From: Bradyrhizobium sp. LTSP849
GTDB taxonomy: Bacteria > Pseudomonadota > Alphaproteobacteria > Rhizobiales > Xanthobacteraceae
Direction of reading: 5' to 3'
Assembly (NCBI RefSeq): GCF_000938255.1
Contig: NZ_JYMR01000016.1
Location: forward strand, 1-64,000
Length of the DNA: 64,000 bases
Part shown: positions 44,617-52,928 of the stretch, one piece after another
Layout of the letters: each line of letters opens with the position of its first letter
Numbering within the stretch: the first letter of the stretch is position 1
The notes under the pieces: generated by a model
Databases searched by the model: none
What the model saw: the letters and a program-made list of their open reading frames with translations, nothing else
Told to the model about the DNA's origin: nothing
Position numbers and translations under genes: made by a program

Positions 44617-45507
44617 CTACTCGGCAGCCGCCACATGCAACTCGGGGCCCGGCCGTACAATCTGAAGAAAGGCAGAGAGTGCACTGGAGACGTAGGCGTC
44701 TGTGCGCCGAATGAACACGGTCTGCACTTCAGAAAACTCGGACTCCAATTCATGCACTGCGACTTGGCCGTCCCGCCATGCCGCAACAACTACTCCCTTG
44801 GGCAGCAGTGTAACTCCAACGCCCGCCGCCACACAGCCGAGGATTGCGTCGATCGAACCGAATTCCAAAGGCTGCGCCACAAGTATTCCCGCCCTGTTCA
44901 GCAGATTCTCAAGCCTTATCCGATAGGAGCAACCGACACGGAAGACAATTGTTTTCAGTTCGTTGATCGAGGAAAGCTCTTCGATGCTTCGAATTGAGCG
45001 AGGCGTTACCAAGACGAGTTCTTCCCGAAACAGGCACTCCTGTTGCAAATCTGGATGATCCACCGGCCCCGCAACAAACGCACCCTCCAGCCTGCACTCG
45101 ACAACGTCCTCGATGAGACTGCAGGTCGTCCCGGTCGTCACCACTGGACGAACCTTTGGGTAAGCTTTGGTGAAGCTCGCAAGCACAGACGGAAGCCGAA
45201 TTGCCGCAGTCGTTTCAAGGGTGCCGAGTTCAAGGACGCCACCGGGGGTGCCGTCATCCCTTGCGGCCGCCTTGGCGTCGCTGAGGAGCTTGGTTATTCG
45301 TGCCGAAAAGGGGAGCATCCGGCGCCCGGCCGGCGTGACCTTCACGCCGCGTGCATGCCGCTGGAATAGCTGAATACCAAGCTCAAGCTCCAACGCTCTT
45401 ACGCGCGCGGTGACATTGGATTGGACAGTGTTCAGCTCAGCCGCAGCTCGGTTCATACTGCCGTGCCGAGCAACTGCCTCAAAGACCCTTAGATCGGTTG
45501 CGTCCAT
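44617..45507 (-). CDS. LysR-family transcriptional regulator
   Basis: The 296-residue protein has the HTH LRVFEAVARHGSMNRAAAEL with NTVQSNVTARVRALELELG, and an effector domain with LELGTLETTAAIRLPSVLASF, TTGTTCSLIEDVVECRLEGAFV and LGCVAAGVGVTLLPKGVV. The residues resemble the CysB/nitrogen-assimilation-like YofA/CzcR subgroup. Start 45507 was chosen from the HTH position. It lies between the PrpD-CaaD set and the nitronate monooxygenase gene on the same strand, and is the best candidate activator of one or both. An inverted repeat lies upstream at 45669. Confidence 0.9.
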   Translation of the reverse strand: MDATDLRVFEAVARHGSMNRAAAELNTVQSNVTARVRALELELGIQLFQRHARGVKVTPAGRRMLPFSARITKLLSDAKAAARDDGTPGGVLELGTLETTAAIRLPSVLASFTKAYPKVRPVVTTGTTCSLIEDVVECRLEGAFVAGPVDHPDLQQECLFREELVLVTPRSIRSIEELSSINELKTIVFRVGCSYRIRLENLLNRAGILVAQPLEFGSIDAILGCVAAGVGVTLLPKGVVVAAWRDGQVAVHELESEFSEVQTVFIRRTDAYVSSALSAFLQIVRPGPELHVAAAE

Positions 45508-45668
45508 AACAAGCCCTATCTTCTGAAGCGAACGGTTCGGCATCAACACGCTTGGTCGAGTGATTATCTTGATCCAAGCCACCCGTTTTACAAGGCCGAA
45601 TCCGAACGGCTTATGCCTGTTTTCGAACACAAGGACCGATTGCAGCGAGCTATCACTAAAAGTAATAC

Positions 45669-45691
45669 CGATATCTCAAACACAGATATCG
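45669..45691. promoter_or_regulatory. Inverted repeat upstream of the LysR gene
   Basis: CGATATCT-caaacac-AGATATCG is a perfect 8+7+8 inverted repeat about 160 bp upstream of the LysR start, in the 351-bp gap before the nitronate monooxygenase stop. The 23-bp size and symmetry suit a LysR-type binding site. Nothing else was seen in the gap. Confidence 0.5.
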
Positions 45692-45858
45692 AAACGATAA
45701 CCCGTCGAGGCCCTCTTCTAAGGATTCGTCGTCCATCAAATTGGAAGCGGTTGGGCGCAGATCGAAACGATGCTGGCCGCGCAACAAACGAGTGCACCGC
45801 GAAGGGATCCTAACGGCTTCGCTGTGTCGGAGGGGACGCGTCAGCCCACCCCGTTCCG

Positions 45859-46836
45859 TCACTCCAACGAAGCGCGGGCATACTTGGCGAGCCTCTCTTT
45901 GGCCTCGACAACGACACGGCGCACGACGTCACCTGCCTCGGGCAGGTCATGAATCATGCCGATTGACTCCCCGACCGTCACATTCGCCACATCGAAGTCG
46001 CCGACGCGCGACGCCGCCTCCACCTTTTCCAATTCGTCGGCCTGTAGTGCCCTTAGCTTCTCTTCGTGGCCATGCCACTTTTCGATGAACCCATTCTTCA
46101 GCAGCCGCCCGGTGTATCCTTCCGGCCAAGCTCTCCGCCTTACAATATCGTACACGCTGGTTCGTATCGTCTCATCGCCCGAAGCTGCCACCACCTTGGC
46201 TTTGGCACTCGGATGGATAAGGGCCTCCTTTGTTGCCCAAAAGCGGCTGCCCATGAGAGCGCCTTCGGCGCCGAGCATCAGAGCCGCAGCAAGACCTCGC
46301 CCGTCGGCGATTCCGCCCGCGGCAACAACGACCACGTCAGGTGCGTATTTGCTCAGAGCGTCTACCACCGTCGGGACGAACGGCAATGTCGATCGGGCTG
46401 TTTGGCCGTGGCCGCCCGCTTCCGTGCCTTGCGCTACGACGACGTCGGCTCCGACATCGGCGGCTCGCCGCGCTTGGTCGACCGTATGGACTTGGCAAAT
46501 GAGGGGCACCTGGGCTTGTTTGATGCGCTTTGCAAATGGTGCCGGATCAGCAAAGGATAACATGATCGCGCGCGGATGACGCTCTATTGCGAAGTCGAGC
46601 AATTCCGGCTGTTTTGCGACCGACCAAGTGATGAAGCCGCATCCCACATCTTTGCGCGTGATCTTCGCCGACTCCGTCTCGAACCAGGCACGGTCGCCAT
46701 ATCCGCCGCCAAGCAGGCCGAGCCCGCCGGCGACGGCAACCGCAGTGGACAGGTCTGCGCCCGCGGCAGGCGTCATCGGCGCAAGGATGATTGGGTGCTC
46801 AATATTAAAGAGCTTCGTCAACCGCGTCCTGATCAT
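45859..46836 (-). CDS. Nitronate monooxygenase (NMO/2-nitropropane dioxygenase family)
   Basis: The 325-residue FMN barrel protein has TRLTKLFNIEHPIILAPMTP, GGLGLLGGGYGD, VPLICQVHTVDQARRAADVG, the FMN-binding VVVAQGTEAGGHGQ, VVVVAAGGIADGRGLAAALM and LGAEGALMGSRFWAT. It belongs to the class that oxidises alkyl nitronates such as propionate 3-nitronate to the aldehyde or oxo acid plus nitrite/nitrate. From propionate 3-nitronate the product is malonate semialdehyde, the same compound handled by mmsA and the decarboxylase homologue in this window. It is flanked by LysR genes on both sides. Confidence 0.9.
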   Translation of the reverse strand: MIRTRLTKLFNIEHPIILAPMTPAAGADLSTAVAVAGGLGLLGGGYGDRAWFETESAKITRKDVGCGFITWSVAKQPELLDFAIERHPRAIMLSFADPAPFAKRIKQAQVPLICQVHTVDQARRAADVGADVVVAQGTEAGGHGQTARSTLPFVPTVVDALSKYAPDVVVVAAGGIADGRGLAAALMLGAEGALMGSRFWATKEALIHPSAKAKVVAASGDETIRTSVYDIVRRRAWPEGYTGRLLKNGFIEKWHGHEEKLRALQADELEKVEAASRVGDFDVANVTVGESIGMIHDLPEAGDVVRRVVVEAKERLAKYARASLE

Positions 46837-47019
46837 CGTCCTACCCTTTCCACTGTTATGCCACTAAGCTCCGGCGTTCTCTGCCGTGTGACTTCTTGTG
46901 CACCGCGATGCCCCGTAACAGTGACAAGCACTTCCTCTTTCGAACGTTCGGCACTTGACTAACCGCCCGACATTCCAACGTCGCTCCATTATTTCGTAGA
47001 CACCCAGCGCCGCCAATAC

Positions 47020-47991
47020 TCACTGGTCGGAAAACACTCTTTCGCGGCACGTACGAATGCCGGCTTTTTGAACCACGGCATCGGTCGAGAGGCGGGAGAA
47101 TTGAGCTTTGAGACGAGGCACCGCAAAATCGACGAAAGCCCGTACTTTGGGAACGGCAAGCCGTCCCTGTGGGGAAATCAGATGCAGAGGGATCGCGGAA
47201 GCATCGTCCTGCCTGAGCAGGACTTGTAGCCTGTTTTGCGAGAGTTGCTCCGCAATGTGATAGGAGAAGAGCCGGGTGATGCCTCGCCCCTCGACGGCCG
47301 GGGCAATAGCGCCACGAACACTATTCACTACGAAGCGTGGCGTGAAATGAACCGATCGCGGTATCGACGATCCTTTCGCCGGTGGAAAGGTCCACGAATC
47401 AATTCCGAAGTGAGTCATTGCGATGATCTTGTGCTTTGCAAGATCAGCGACCTCTTCGATTTTCGGATGCGCCGACAAATAGCGGGGCGATGCCGCTACG
47501 ACACGCCACACCGCTCCCAACCGGATCGCGACGAGCGTGGAATCTGTCAAATTGCCAATTCGCAAGGCGATATCCATGCCTTCATCGATAAGTTTCACCG
47601 GTCTATCGAGCAAAAACAGCCTGACAGAGACGGTTGGATAGGCGTCCATGAACTCGTCCAATACCGGGCGCAAGATATCTTCGCCCGCCGCGACTGGAGC
47701 TGTTATGGTCAACGTGCCACTCGGGGTCGATCGTTCACTTGCCGCGACGAGATCAGCCTCCTCAAGATCTGCAATGACGCGGCGACACACAAGCGCATAA
47801 CGTTCCCCCGCGTCGCTTAGCTTGAATGACCTCGTCGTGCGGTGAAGAAGTGTAACACCTACATGCGCCTCAAGAGACGCAAGCGCCCGGCTTATCGCAG
47901 CAGGTGATCGTCCCAGCTTGCGTCCCGCTTTCCTTAAGCCTCCCTCATCGAGGGTGGCGACGAAGATCTTCATGGCGTCGATACGGTCCAC
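47020..47991 (-). CDS. LysR-family transcriptional regulator
   Basis: The 323-residue protein from a GTG start reads DRIDAMKIFVATLDEGGLRK, AGRKLGRSPAAISRALASLE and, in the effector domain, GTLTITAPVAAGEDILRPVL, VRLFLLDRPVKLIDEGMDIA and VVAASPRYLSAHPKIEEVAD. It belongs to the common CrgA/AaeR-like group that acts on nearby operons. An ATG at 47973 is an alternative start. It lies 183 bp upstream of the nitronate monooxygenase gene on the same strand. Confidence 0.92.
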   Translation of the reverse strand: MDRIDAMKIFVATLDEGGLRKAGRKLGRSPAAISRALASLEAHVGVTLLHRTTRSFKLSDAGERYALVCRRVIADLEEADLVAASERSTPSGTLTITAPVAAGEDILRPVLDEFMDAYPTVSVRLFLLDRPVKLIDEGMDIALRIGNLTDSTLVAIRLGAVWRVVAASPRYLSAHPKIEEVADLAKHKIIAMTHFGIDSWTFPPAKGSSIPRSVHFTPRFVVNSVRGAIAPAVEGRGITRLFSYHIAEQLSQNRLQVLLRQDDASAIPLHLISPQGRLAVPKVRAFVDFAVPRLKAQFSRLSTDAVVQKAGIRTCRERVFSDQ

Positions 47992-48133
47992 TTACCCACC
48001 ACTTGACACTTGATGTCAGTCAACGCCTCAATGTGCGAACAACATATGCGCAGCCCGACAAGTCCCGGGCAGATCGCGAACTGTTTCCTGCACTAGATTA
48101 TGCGTCGCCGATCGTACGACGATGTTGATTGAG

Positions 48134-48347
48134 GCTAGGCAGCAGTTGGCGCCACCATCAAACGCATTTTCGAGATAGCCTTATCTTTTCTGGAGATTGG
48201 CAGACGGCGTGTCTACGATTCCCGGGTGCTACCGATGACTTCGCATGGCCCGTCAAGGCTATTCATCGCCGCTGGTCGATCGACCCTAGATCTTCGTCGC
48301 AACCTTATCGGCGCGACAGATACCGCGTTCGATTCAAATCGCTTCGC
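48134..48347 (+). repeat. Dispersed upstream element, copy C, with extended similarity
   Basis: GCTAGGCA, ACCATCAAACGCATTTTCG and the near-perfect inverted repeat GAGATA-gcct-TATCTT (48172-48187) with a third half-site GAGATT define the element to 48207. A second block at 48304-48347 (CTTATCGGCGCGACAGATAC and onward) matches 50581-50624 beside copy D with only a few differences. No gene follows it; the interval 47992-48461 is otherwise empty, so the copy has lost or never had a downstream gene. Confidence 0.55.
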
Positions 48348-48461
48348 TGGGGTGTCGATCAGCCTCGGCAGCGTTTCGACGCGAAGAAATGCGGGCGTTG
48401 CTGCGCGGGCATCGGGCAGTTGAAGCAGTTAGCTATTGAATTCCAGGCTCGGACATCGAAT

Positions 48462-50093
48462 CTATTCCACGTATCGGGCAACGGATGGCCCCGTTAGGCG
48501 CCAATCCCCCTCAGGTTCTGCCTTGGTGATCGATACCAGCCAGCAAACAAGCAGCGTCAGCGGCAAGGTGAAGAGCGCCGGAGAGTCGTACGGAAAGATT
48601 GCGGGACCAAGACCCAACACCTTTGACCATATCGTCGGGCCCATAGCCGTCAGTACAACCGATGAGATAAGCCCGAAGGTGCCACCGATGACTGCACCAC
48701 GGGTCGTCAGGCCGTCCCAGTAGATTGCCAGGATCAGCAAGGGGAAGTTGGCGCTGGCTGCAATCGCCGTGGCAAGCGCGAGGAGGTAAGCCACATTCTG
48801 GCCCTCGCATGCCAGTCCGAGCAATATGCCGAGCACTCCCAATGCAACCGAGGAGATCCGCGATATCTGGAGCCGCGTCCGCTCAGTGAGTTGCCGTCCG
48901 GACAAACCTACGACGAGATCGTTGGCAGCCGACGAGGCGCCCGCTATGAGCAATCCAGAGACAACCGCCAGGATCGTCGCAAACGCAACCGCAGAGATGA
49001 AACCAGCCAAGATGCTTCCGCCCACGGCCCTCGCCAGATGGATGGGAGCCAGATTGTTCCCGCCAAAGAGTACGCCACTGGCACTGGCGTAGGCGGCATC
49101 CCCACGGAGGAGCGCGATACTGCCATATCCGATAAAAAACAGCATCACAAAGAACAAGCAGATCAGGCAGGTCGCGTAAAACACTGACAGACGCGCTGCC
49201 CGCTCGTCGCTAACCGTGAAGAAGCGCATGAGGATATGAGGCAACCCAGCCGTGCCGAACAGGACTCCGACGCCAATCGACAGCGTCGCGACTCCGTCCT
49301 GTGCGAAACCACGAATATCCATGATCCTGTCGCCGATTGGATGATTGCTCACCGCCGTCTTGAAGAGATCCGACATACTGAATCCGAACCTGACCAAGAC
49401 CAGCACCGCGATTATGCAGCTTCCGCCGATCATCAGAACGGCCTTGATGATCTGAACCCACGTGGCGGCCCGCATGCCGCCGAGAGTCGAAAACACAATC
49501 ATGAGCATTCCAACCATGATGACCGCCGGCGCGTAGCCGATTCCGAACAGCAAGGAAATTAGCTCCCCTGCGCCGACCATTTGCGCCACGAGGTAGAAGC
49601 TCACGATTACGAGGGTGGAAGAACCCGCCAGGATGCGAACCGGCCGCTCTTTCAATTTATGAGTCAGCACGTCTGCGAAAGAATACTTCCCAAGGCGGCG
49701 CAGTGGCTCCGCGACGAGAAACAGTACAATAGGCCAGCTGGCCAAATAGCTGGCGGCGAGGAACATTCCATCCAAGCCTGAGGCATAGATCGCGCCCGAC
49801 AGACCGAGGAAGGCGCCGGCGGACATGTAGTCGCCCGCTATGGCAAGGCCATTTTGCCCTGACGAGATCGAGCTTCCAGCCGTAAGATATTCCGATGAAC
49901 TGGTTGCGTGGCGCGCCGTCCAGAAGCTGATGAGCAGCGTAAGCACCGCGAAGACCACGAAGAAAAAGATGGTCGAAACGTCCGCCTGGCGCACTTGAGA
50001 CTCGGGCTGCGCCGAGTACGCCGATCCACTAACCCCGAAGGTATATGCAATCGCAAACAAGAGGCTCATGCCATTCCGTGACATACGCATCAT
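48462..50093 (-). CDS. Sodium:solute symporter, ActP (acetate permease)-like
   Basis: The 543-residue inner-membrane protein has an N-terminal signal-like segment (to about 28, as ActP has), then about 13 helices including STIFFFVVFAVLTLLISFWT, SEYLTAGSSISSGQNGLAIA, GDYMSAGAFLGLSGAIYASG (the SSF substrate/sodium region), GMRAATWVQIIKAVLMIGG, GLPHILMRFFTVSDERAAR and SSAANDLVVGLSGRQLTERT. It imports short organic acids with sodium or protons. It starts immediately after the stop of the small membrane protein gene (TGAATG), the arrangement known for yjcH-actP. Confidence 0.92.
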   Translation of the reverse strand: MMRMSRNGMSLLFAIAYTFGVSGSAYSAQPESQVRQADVSTIFFFVVFAVLTLLISFWTARHATSSSEYLTAGSSISSGQNGLAIAGDYMSAGAFLGLSGAIYASGLDGMFLAASYLASWPIVLFLVAEPLRRLGKYSFADVLTHKLKERPVRILAGSSTLVIVSFYLVAQMVGAGELISLLFGIGYAPAVIMVGMLMIVFSTLGGMRAATWVQIIKAVLMIGGSCIIAVLVLVRFGFSMSDLFKTAVSNHPIGDRIMDIRGFAQDGVATLSIGVGVLFGTAGLPHILMRFFTVSDERAARLSVFYATCLICLFFVMLFFIGYGSIALLRGDAAYASASGVLFGGNNLAPIHLARAVGGSILAGFISAVAFATILAVVSGLLIAGASSAANDLVVGLSGRQLTERTRLQISRISSVALGVLGILLGLACEGQNVAYLLALATAIAASANFPLLILAIYWDGLTTRGAVIGGTFGLISSVVLTAMGPTIWSKVLGLGPAIFPYDSPALFTLPLTLLVCWLVSITKAEPEGDWRLTGPSVARYVE

Positions 50094-50348
50094 TCAATCT
50101 CCGTGCCGCATGAACACGAATAAGCCGGTCAAGATGACGCTCAAAGCCATGCAGCTGGCCAACGCGATCATCGCTGGACTAAAGGTCATTGAGGCAATGG
50201 CGGCGGGCACCGGGTGCCGTGCGCAGTAGAGGACGAAGGCCATCATCGCCAGGTATGAAAGGATCATCGCGAGCATCAACCGGACACGGAGCGTGTCTGG
50301 CCTGTTCGCGGTGACGCGCGACGGATGCACCTCATCGGTTCTGTGCAA
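50094..50348 (-). CDS. Small two-helix membrane protein (YjcH/DUF485-like) paired with the symporter
   Basis: The protein is predicted at 84 residues with two membrane helices, VRLMLAMILSYLAMMAFVL and a second ending MALSVILTGLFVFM. Position directly before an ActP-like symporter matches DUF485 proteins. No ATG is suitably placed; a TTG at 50348 with GGGAGAGG just upstream is the best start, and a GTG at 50330 is an alternative. The frame is open to 50495, but that upstream part looks non-coding. It ends on the base before the symporter ATG. Confidence 0.65.
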   Translation of the reverse strand: MHRTDEVHPSRVTANRPDTLRVRLMLAMILSYLAMMAFVLYCARHPVPAAIASMTFSPAMIALASCMALSVILTGLFVFMRHGD

Positions 50349-50409
50349 ATTCCTCTCCCTGCATGGGATTGCGTGTGCGTCGCATGTTCTGCGATCATGT
50401 TGGTTCAAC

Positions 50410-50624
50410 GCTAGGCAACCGCTGGCGCAACCATCAAACGTTTTTTCGAGATAGCCATATCTTCTCTTGAGATTGCCGGACGGCTCATCTCGCATTTGCA
50501 GGGTCTATCGATTGCTTTGCTTCGCTCCGCCAGAGCGATTCAGCGCCACCGATCGACCGGTCGCAAGCGCTGGTCCTCGTCTTATCGGCGCGAGAGATAC
50601 CGCGTTCAGTTCAAATCGCTTCGC
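50410..50624 (+). repeat. Dispersed upstream element, copy D, with extended similarity
   Basis: GCTAGGCAACC, AACCATCAAACG, then GAGATA-gcca-TATCTT (50448-50463) and a third half-site GAGATT. The block 50581-50624 repeats 48304-48347 beside copy C. The element lies between the small membrane protein gene (start 50348) and the glutathione transferase gene (start 50793); either could be its target. The rest of this 444-bp interval shows no gene. Confidence 0.55.
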
Positions 50625-50792
50625 CCGGATACACCAAGTTCATAGGCTCATTTGGCAAGCCTAACCGGGAGACATCTGGCGACGGCGAGCAGTGAATACG
50701 CTCATAACCGGCCGAAGGACGATCGGCGTGTCCACCGAAAGGATACCCCGTGTTTGACAGCATCAACCACAGGCTCACCCGGGAGATTTCTC

Positions 50793-51392
50793 ATGAAGCT
50801 CTATTGGTCGCCGAACTCCCCTTACGCCCGAAAGGTTGTGGTGGTTACCAAGGAGTTGCAGATCGACGATCGTGTTAAACTCATTGAGACATCTGCAATG
50901 CCGACCAAAGAGAACCCGGAGCTTTCGACGCTCAATCCGGTGACCCGCATACCGACGCTTCAATTGAATACCGGTGAGGTTCTTTTCGATAGCAGCTTAA
51001 TCTGTGAGTACCTGGATGAGTTCTCAGACGGTGGACTGCTGCCGATGCTTGGACTAGCCCGACGGCAAGTGCTCAAGCTCGAACTGTTTGGCCTGGATAT
51101 CATGGACCGCGCTGTGGTCTGCCGCCAAGAAACCCTACGGCCTGAAGGCTACCGCTGGAGCGGATGGGTCGATGCTCAGTTTGATCGGATCGGCAAGGTG
51201 CTCGACGTCCTTGACGCCAATGCACCAGCACTCGATCCTGACCTCGGCTCCATCACCGTCGGTTGCGCCCTCGAATATCTAGACTTTCGCTTCGGTGACC
51301 GCCCCTGGCGATCGCAGCGGCCGCGGCTGACTGCCTGGCAGGAGCAATTTGCCTTGCGGCCGAGCATGACCAGCACAAAGCATCCTCGGTGA
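50793..51392 (+). CDS. Glutathione S-transferase
   Basis: The 199-residue protein begins MKLYWSPNSPYARKVVVVTK, the GST thioredoxin-like start with the active-site Ser region. It continues with NPVTRIPTLQLNTGEVLFDS (cis-Pro and the Ser-containing glutathione site) and a helical C-terminal domain with LGSITVGCALEYLDFRFGDR. It resembles the rhizobial YfcF/GstA-like group. GGGAGATTT precedes the ATG at 50793; the longer frame to 50652 lacks GST features. A strong terminator follows at 51521. Confidence 0.9.
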   Translation: MKLYWSPNSPYARKVVVVTKELQIDDRVKLIETSAMPTKENPELSTLNPVTRIPTLQLNTGEVLFDSSLICEYLDEFSDGGLLPMLGLARRQVLKLELFGLDIMDRAVVCRQETLRPEGYRWSGWVDAQFDRIGKVLDVLDANAPALDPDLGSITVGCALEYLDFRFGDRPWRSQRPRLTAWQEQFALRPSMTSTKHPR

Positions 51393-51520
51393 CCAGAGTT
51401 CTAGGGCATCGGCATGCCCGTTAGCCGTCGTGCAATTGCTCAGGCTTGTCACACGCCTCCCGTCGGCGAAGCCCGTCTGTCTTGACCGGCAAAGAGGCTC
51501 CCGGTGCCCTCTCCCAGACT

Positions 51521-51554
51521 CGCCGGGATCTCCTTGGAGGTCCCGGCGCTTTTT
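51521..51554 (+). terminator. Rho-independent terminator after the glutathione transferase gene
   Basis: CGCCGGGATCTCC-tt-GGAGGTCCCGGCG forms a 13-bp stem (one T-G pair) followed by CTTTTT. A variant of the same hairpin occurs at 55963-55990. The surrounding 292-bp interval shows no gene. Confidence 0.88.
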
Positions 51555-51684
51555 ATGTCCGCGGCAACGATCTGAGCTGAGATTTTGCCGTCGCTGTCGC
51601 TCTATCGATCGTGTTCAGATCGCGATAGATCGATGGCTGATACTCGTTGGCGCTGATTGAATGACATACCAGCCGGTCCACGGG

Positions 51685-52149
51685 TTACGGCTTCGTTTCC
51701 AGTATAACCTCTAACTCGATCGGCATGTCCATCGGCAACCTCGCAACGCCCATCACAAGCCGGGCCGATACCTTCTTTGGGCCAAATACCTGGTTGAACA
51801 GTTCAGAGGCGCCGTCCGCTATCCCTGGCTGATCAATAAGATCTCCTGAAGTTGCGATATAGACACCGAGTCTGACAACGCGGCTCACCTTGTCGAGCGA
51901 TCCCAGGCGCTCTTTGGCAACGGCGAGGGCATTGAGAGCCGCCAGCCCCGCCGCCTCCCGGCCCGCCGCGCCGTCCAGTTCCTTGCCGACACGTCCAACA
52001 AACTTCGGCTTCTGGTTTACGACAGGTAGCATGCCGGTGAGGAACAGCAGATTGCCGGTCTGCACTGCCTCGACGTACGCGCCGAAAGGCTTGGGTGCCT
52101 GCGGGAGTTGGATACCCAACTCCCGCAGGCTGACTTCCGCGCTTACCAT
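51685..52149 (-). CDS. RidA (YjgF/YER057c/UK114) family protein
   Basis: The 154-residue protein has the RidA trimer fold: LRELGIQLPQAPKPFGAYVE, AVQTGNLLFLTGMLPVVNQK, AAGLAALNALAVAKERLGSL, RLGVYIATSGD and SARLVMGVARLPMDMPIELE. The conserved Arg near the strand SARLVMG fits imine/enamine deaminases. RidA hydrolyses reactive 2-iminoacids made by PLP enzymes. Its ATG overlaps the SDR stop by 7 bp, so the two are coupled. It is longer than core RidA proteins (about 130) and belongs to the YoaB/LysR-linked group. Confidence 0.9.
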   Translation of the reverse strand: MVSAEVSLRELGIQLPQAPKPFGAYVEAVQTGNLLFLTGMLPVVNQKPKFVGRVGKELDGAAGREAAGLAALNALAVAKERLGSLDKVSRVVRLGVYIATSGDLIDQPGIADGASELFNQVFGPKKVSARLVMGVARLPMDMPIELEVILETKP

Positions 52150-52862
52150 CTTCCGGAATGCGCGCCGCCATCAACGTGCAGCGATTCCCCGGTAACATTC
52201 TGCGCTTCGGTCAGATAGACGATCGCATCAACGATGTCCTTGACGCTGGAGACCGTGCCCAACGGGGCGAGTGTCTTCAGGAACTCGTGCGGATCGTCTT
52301 TGTGCAGGGGGGTGTCCACCATGCCGGGCGCGACCGTGTTAAAGCGGATGCCCTGCTTCGCATATTCGACTGCCAGGTTGCGGGTCATGGCCTCCAGGCC
52401 GCCTTTGGTGATCATCGGCACCGAAACGGTCAGGCCTGCGATCGGGTTTTCGACCAGCGACGAGGTGATGCCGACGACACTGCCGCCCGACTTCTGGGCC
52501 AGCATCTGCTTCACGGCATGCTGCGTGATGTAAAGATAGCCTTCCAGGTTGGTTGACGACAGCTTCTTCAGATCTTCACCGGTGTAATCGGTAAATGCCT
52601 TAGGGAAGAAGATGCCGGCATTGTTGACCAGCGCGTCGATCGAACCGAACTTGCTGATTGCGGTCTGGGCAACCTTCGCGGCCACCGATGCATCCCCGAT
52701 ATCGCCGTCAACCAGCGCGAGCTTGGGGGACGTTGGCAGTTCCTTCGACTTGCTCACGCTGCGCGATGTCGCGACGACGTTGTAGCCCTTGTCGAGGAAC
52801 GCCTTCACGGCGCCGGCACCGATGCCCTGGGAAGCACCTGTTACGATAACTGTCTTGCTCAT
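52143..52862 (-). CDS. SDR-family protein with an atypical active site (paralogue)
   Basis: The 239-residue protein has VIVTGASQGIGAGAVKAFLD, DALVNNAGIFFPKAF and VVGITSSLVENPIAG, with the candidate catalytic Ser. In place of YxxxK the aligned stretch is VPMITKGGLEAMTRNLAVEY, with Pro where Tyr is expected. It is clearly related to the SDR at 22562-23272. GGAGA precedes the ATG. It lies 66 bp after the ohr gene and is coupled to the RidA gene, suggesting a detoxification operon with Ohr. Confidence 0.87.
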   Translation of the reverse strand: MSKTVIVTGASQGIGAGAVKAFLDKGYNVVATSRSVSKSKELPTSPKLALVDGDIGDASVAAKVAQTAISKFGSIDALVNNAGIFFPKAFTDYTGEDLKKLSSTNLEGYLYITQHAVKQMLAQKSGGSVVGITSSLVENPIAGLTVSVPMITKGGLEAMTRNLAVEYAKQGIRFNTVAPGMVDTPLHKDDPHEFLKTLAPLGTVSSVKDIVDAIVYLTEAQNVTGESLHVDGGAHSGRW

Positions 52863-52928
52863 GATATTCTCCGTTGTTTTTGGGTTGATCGTCGGAAGGG
52901 CACTCGCCTGAATCTTCCGCTCGAAACT

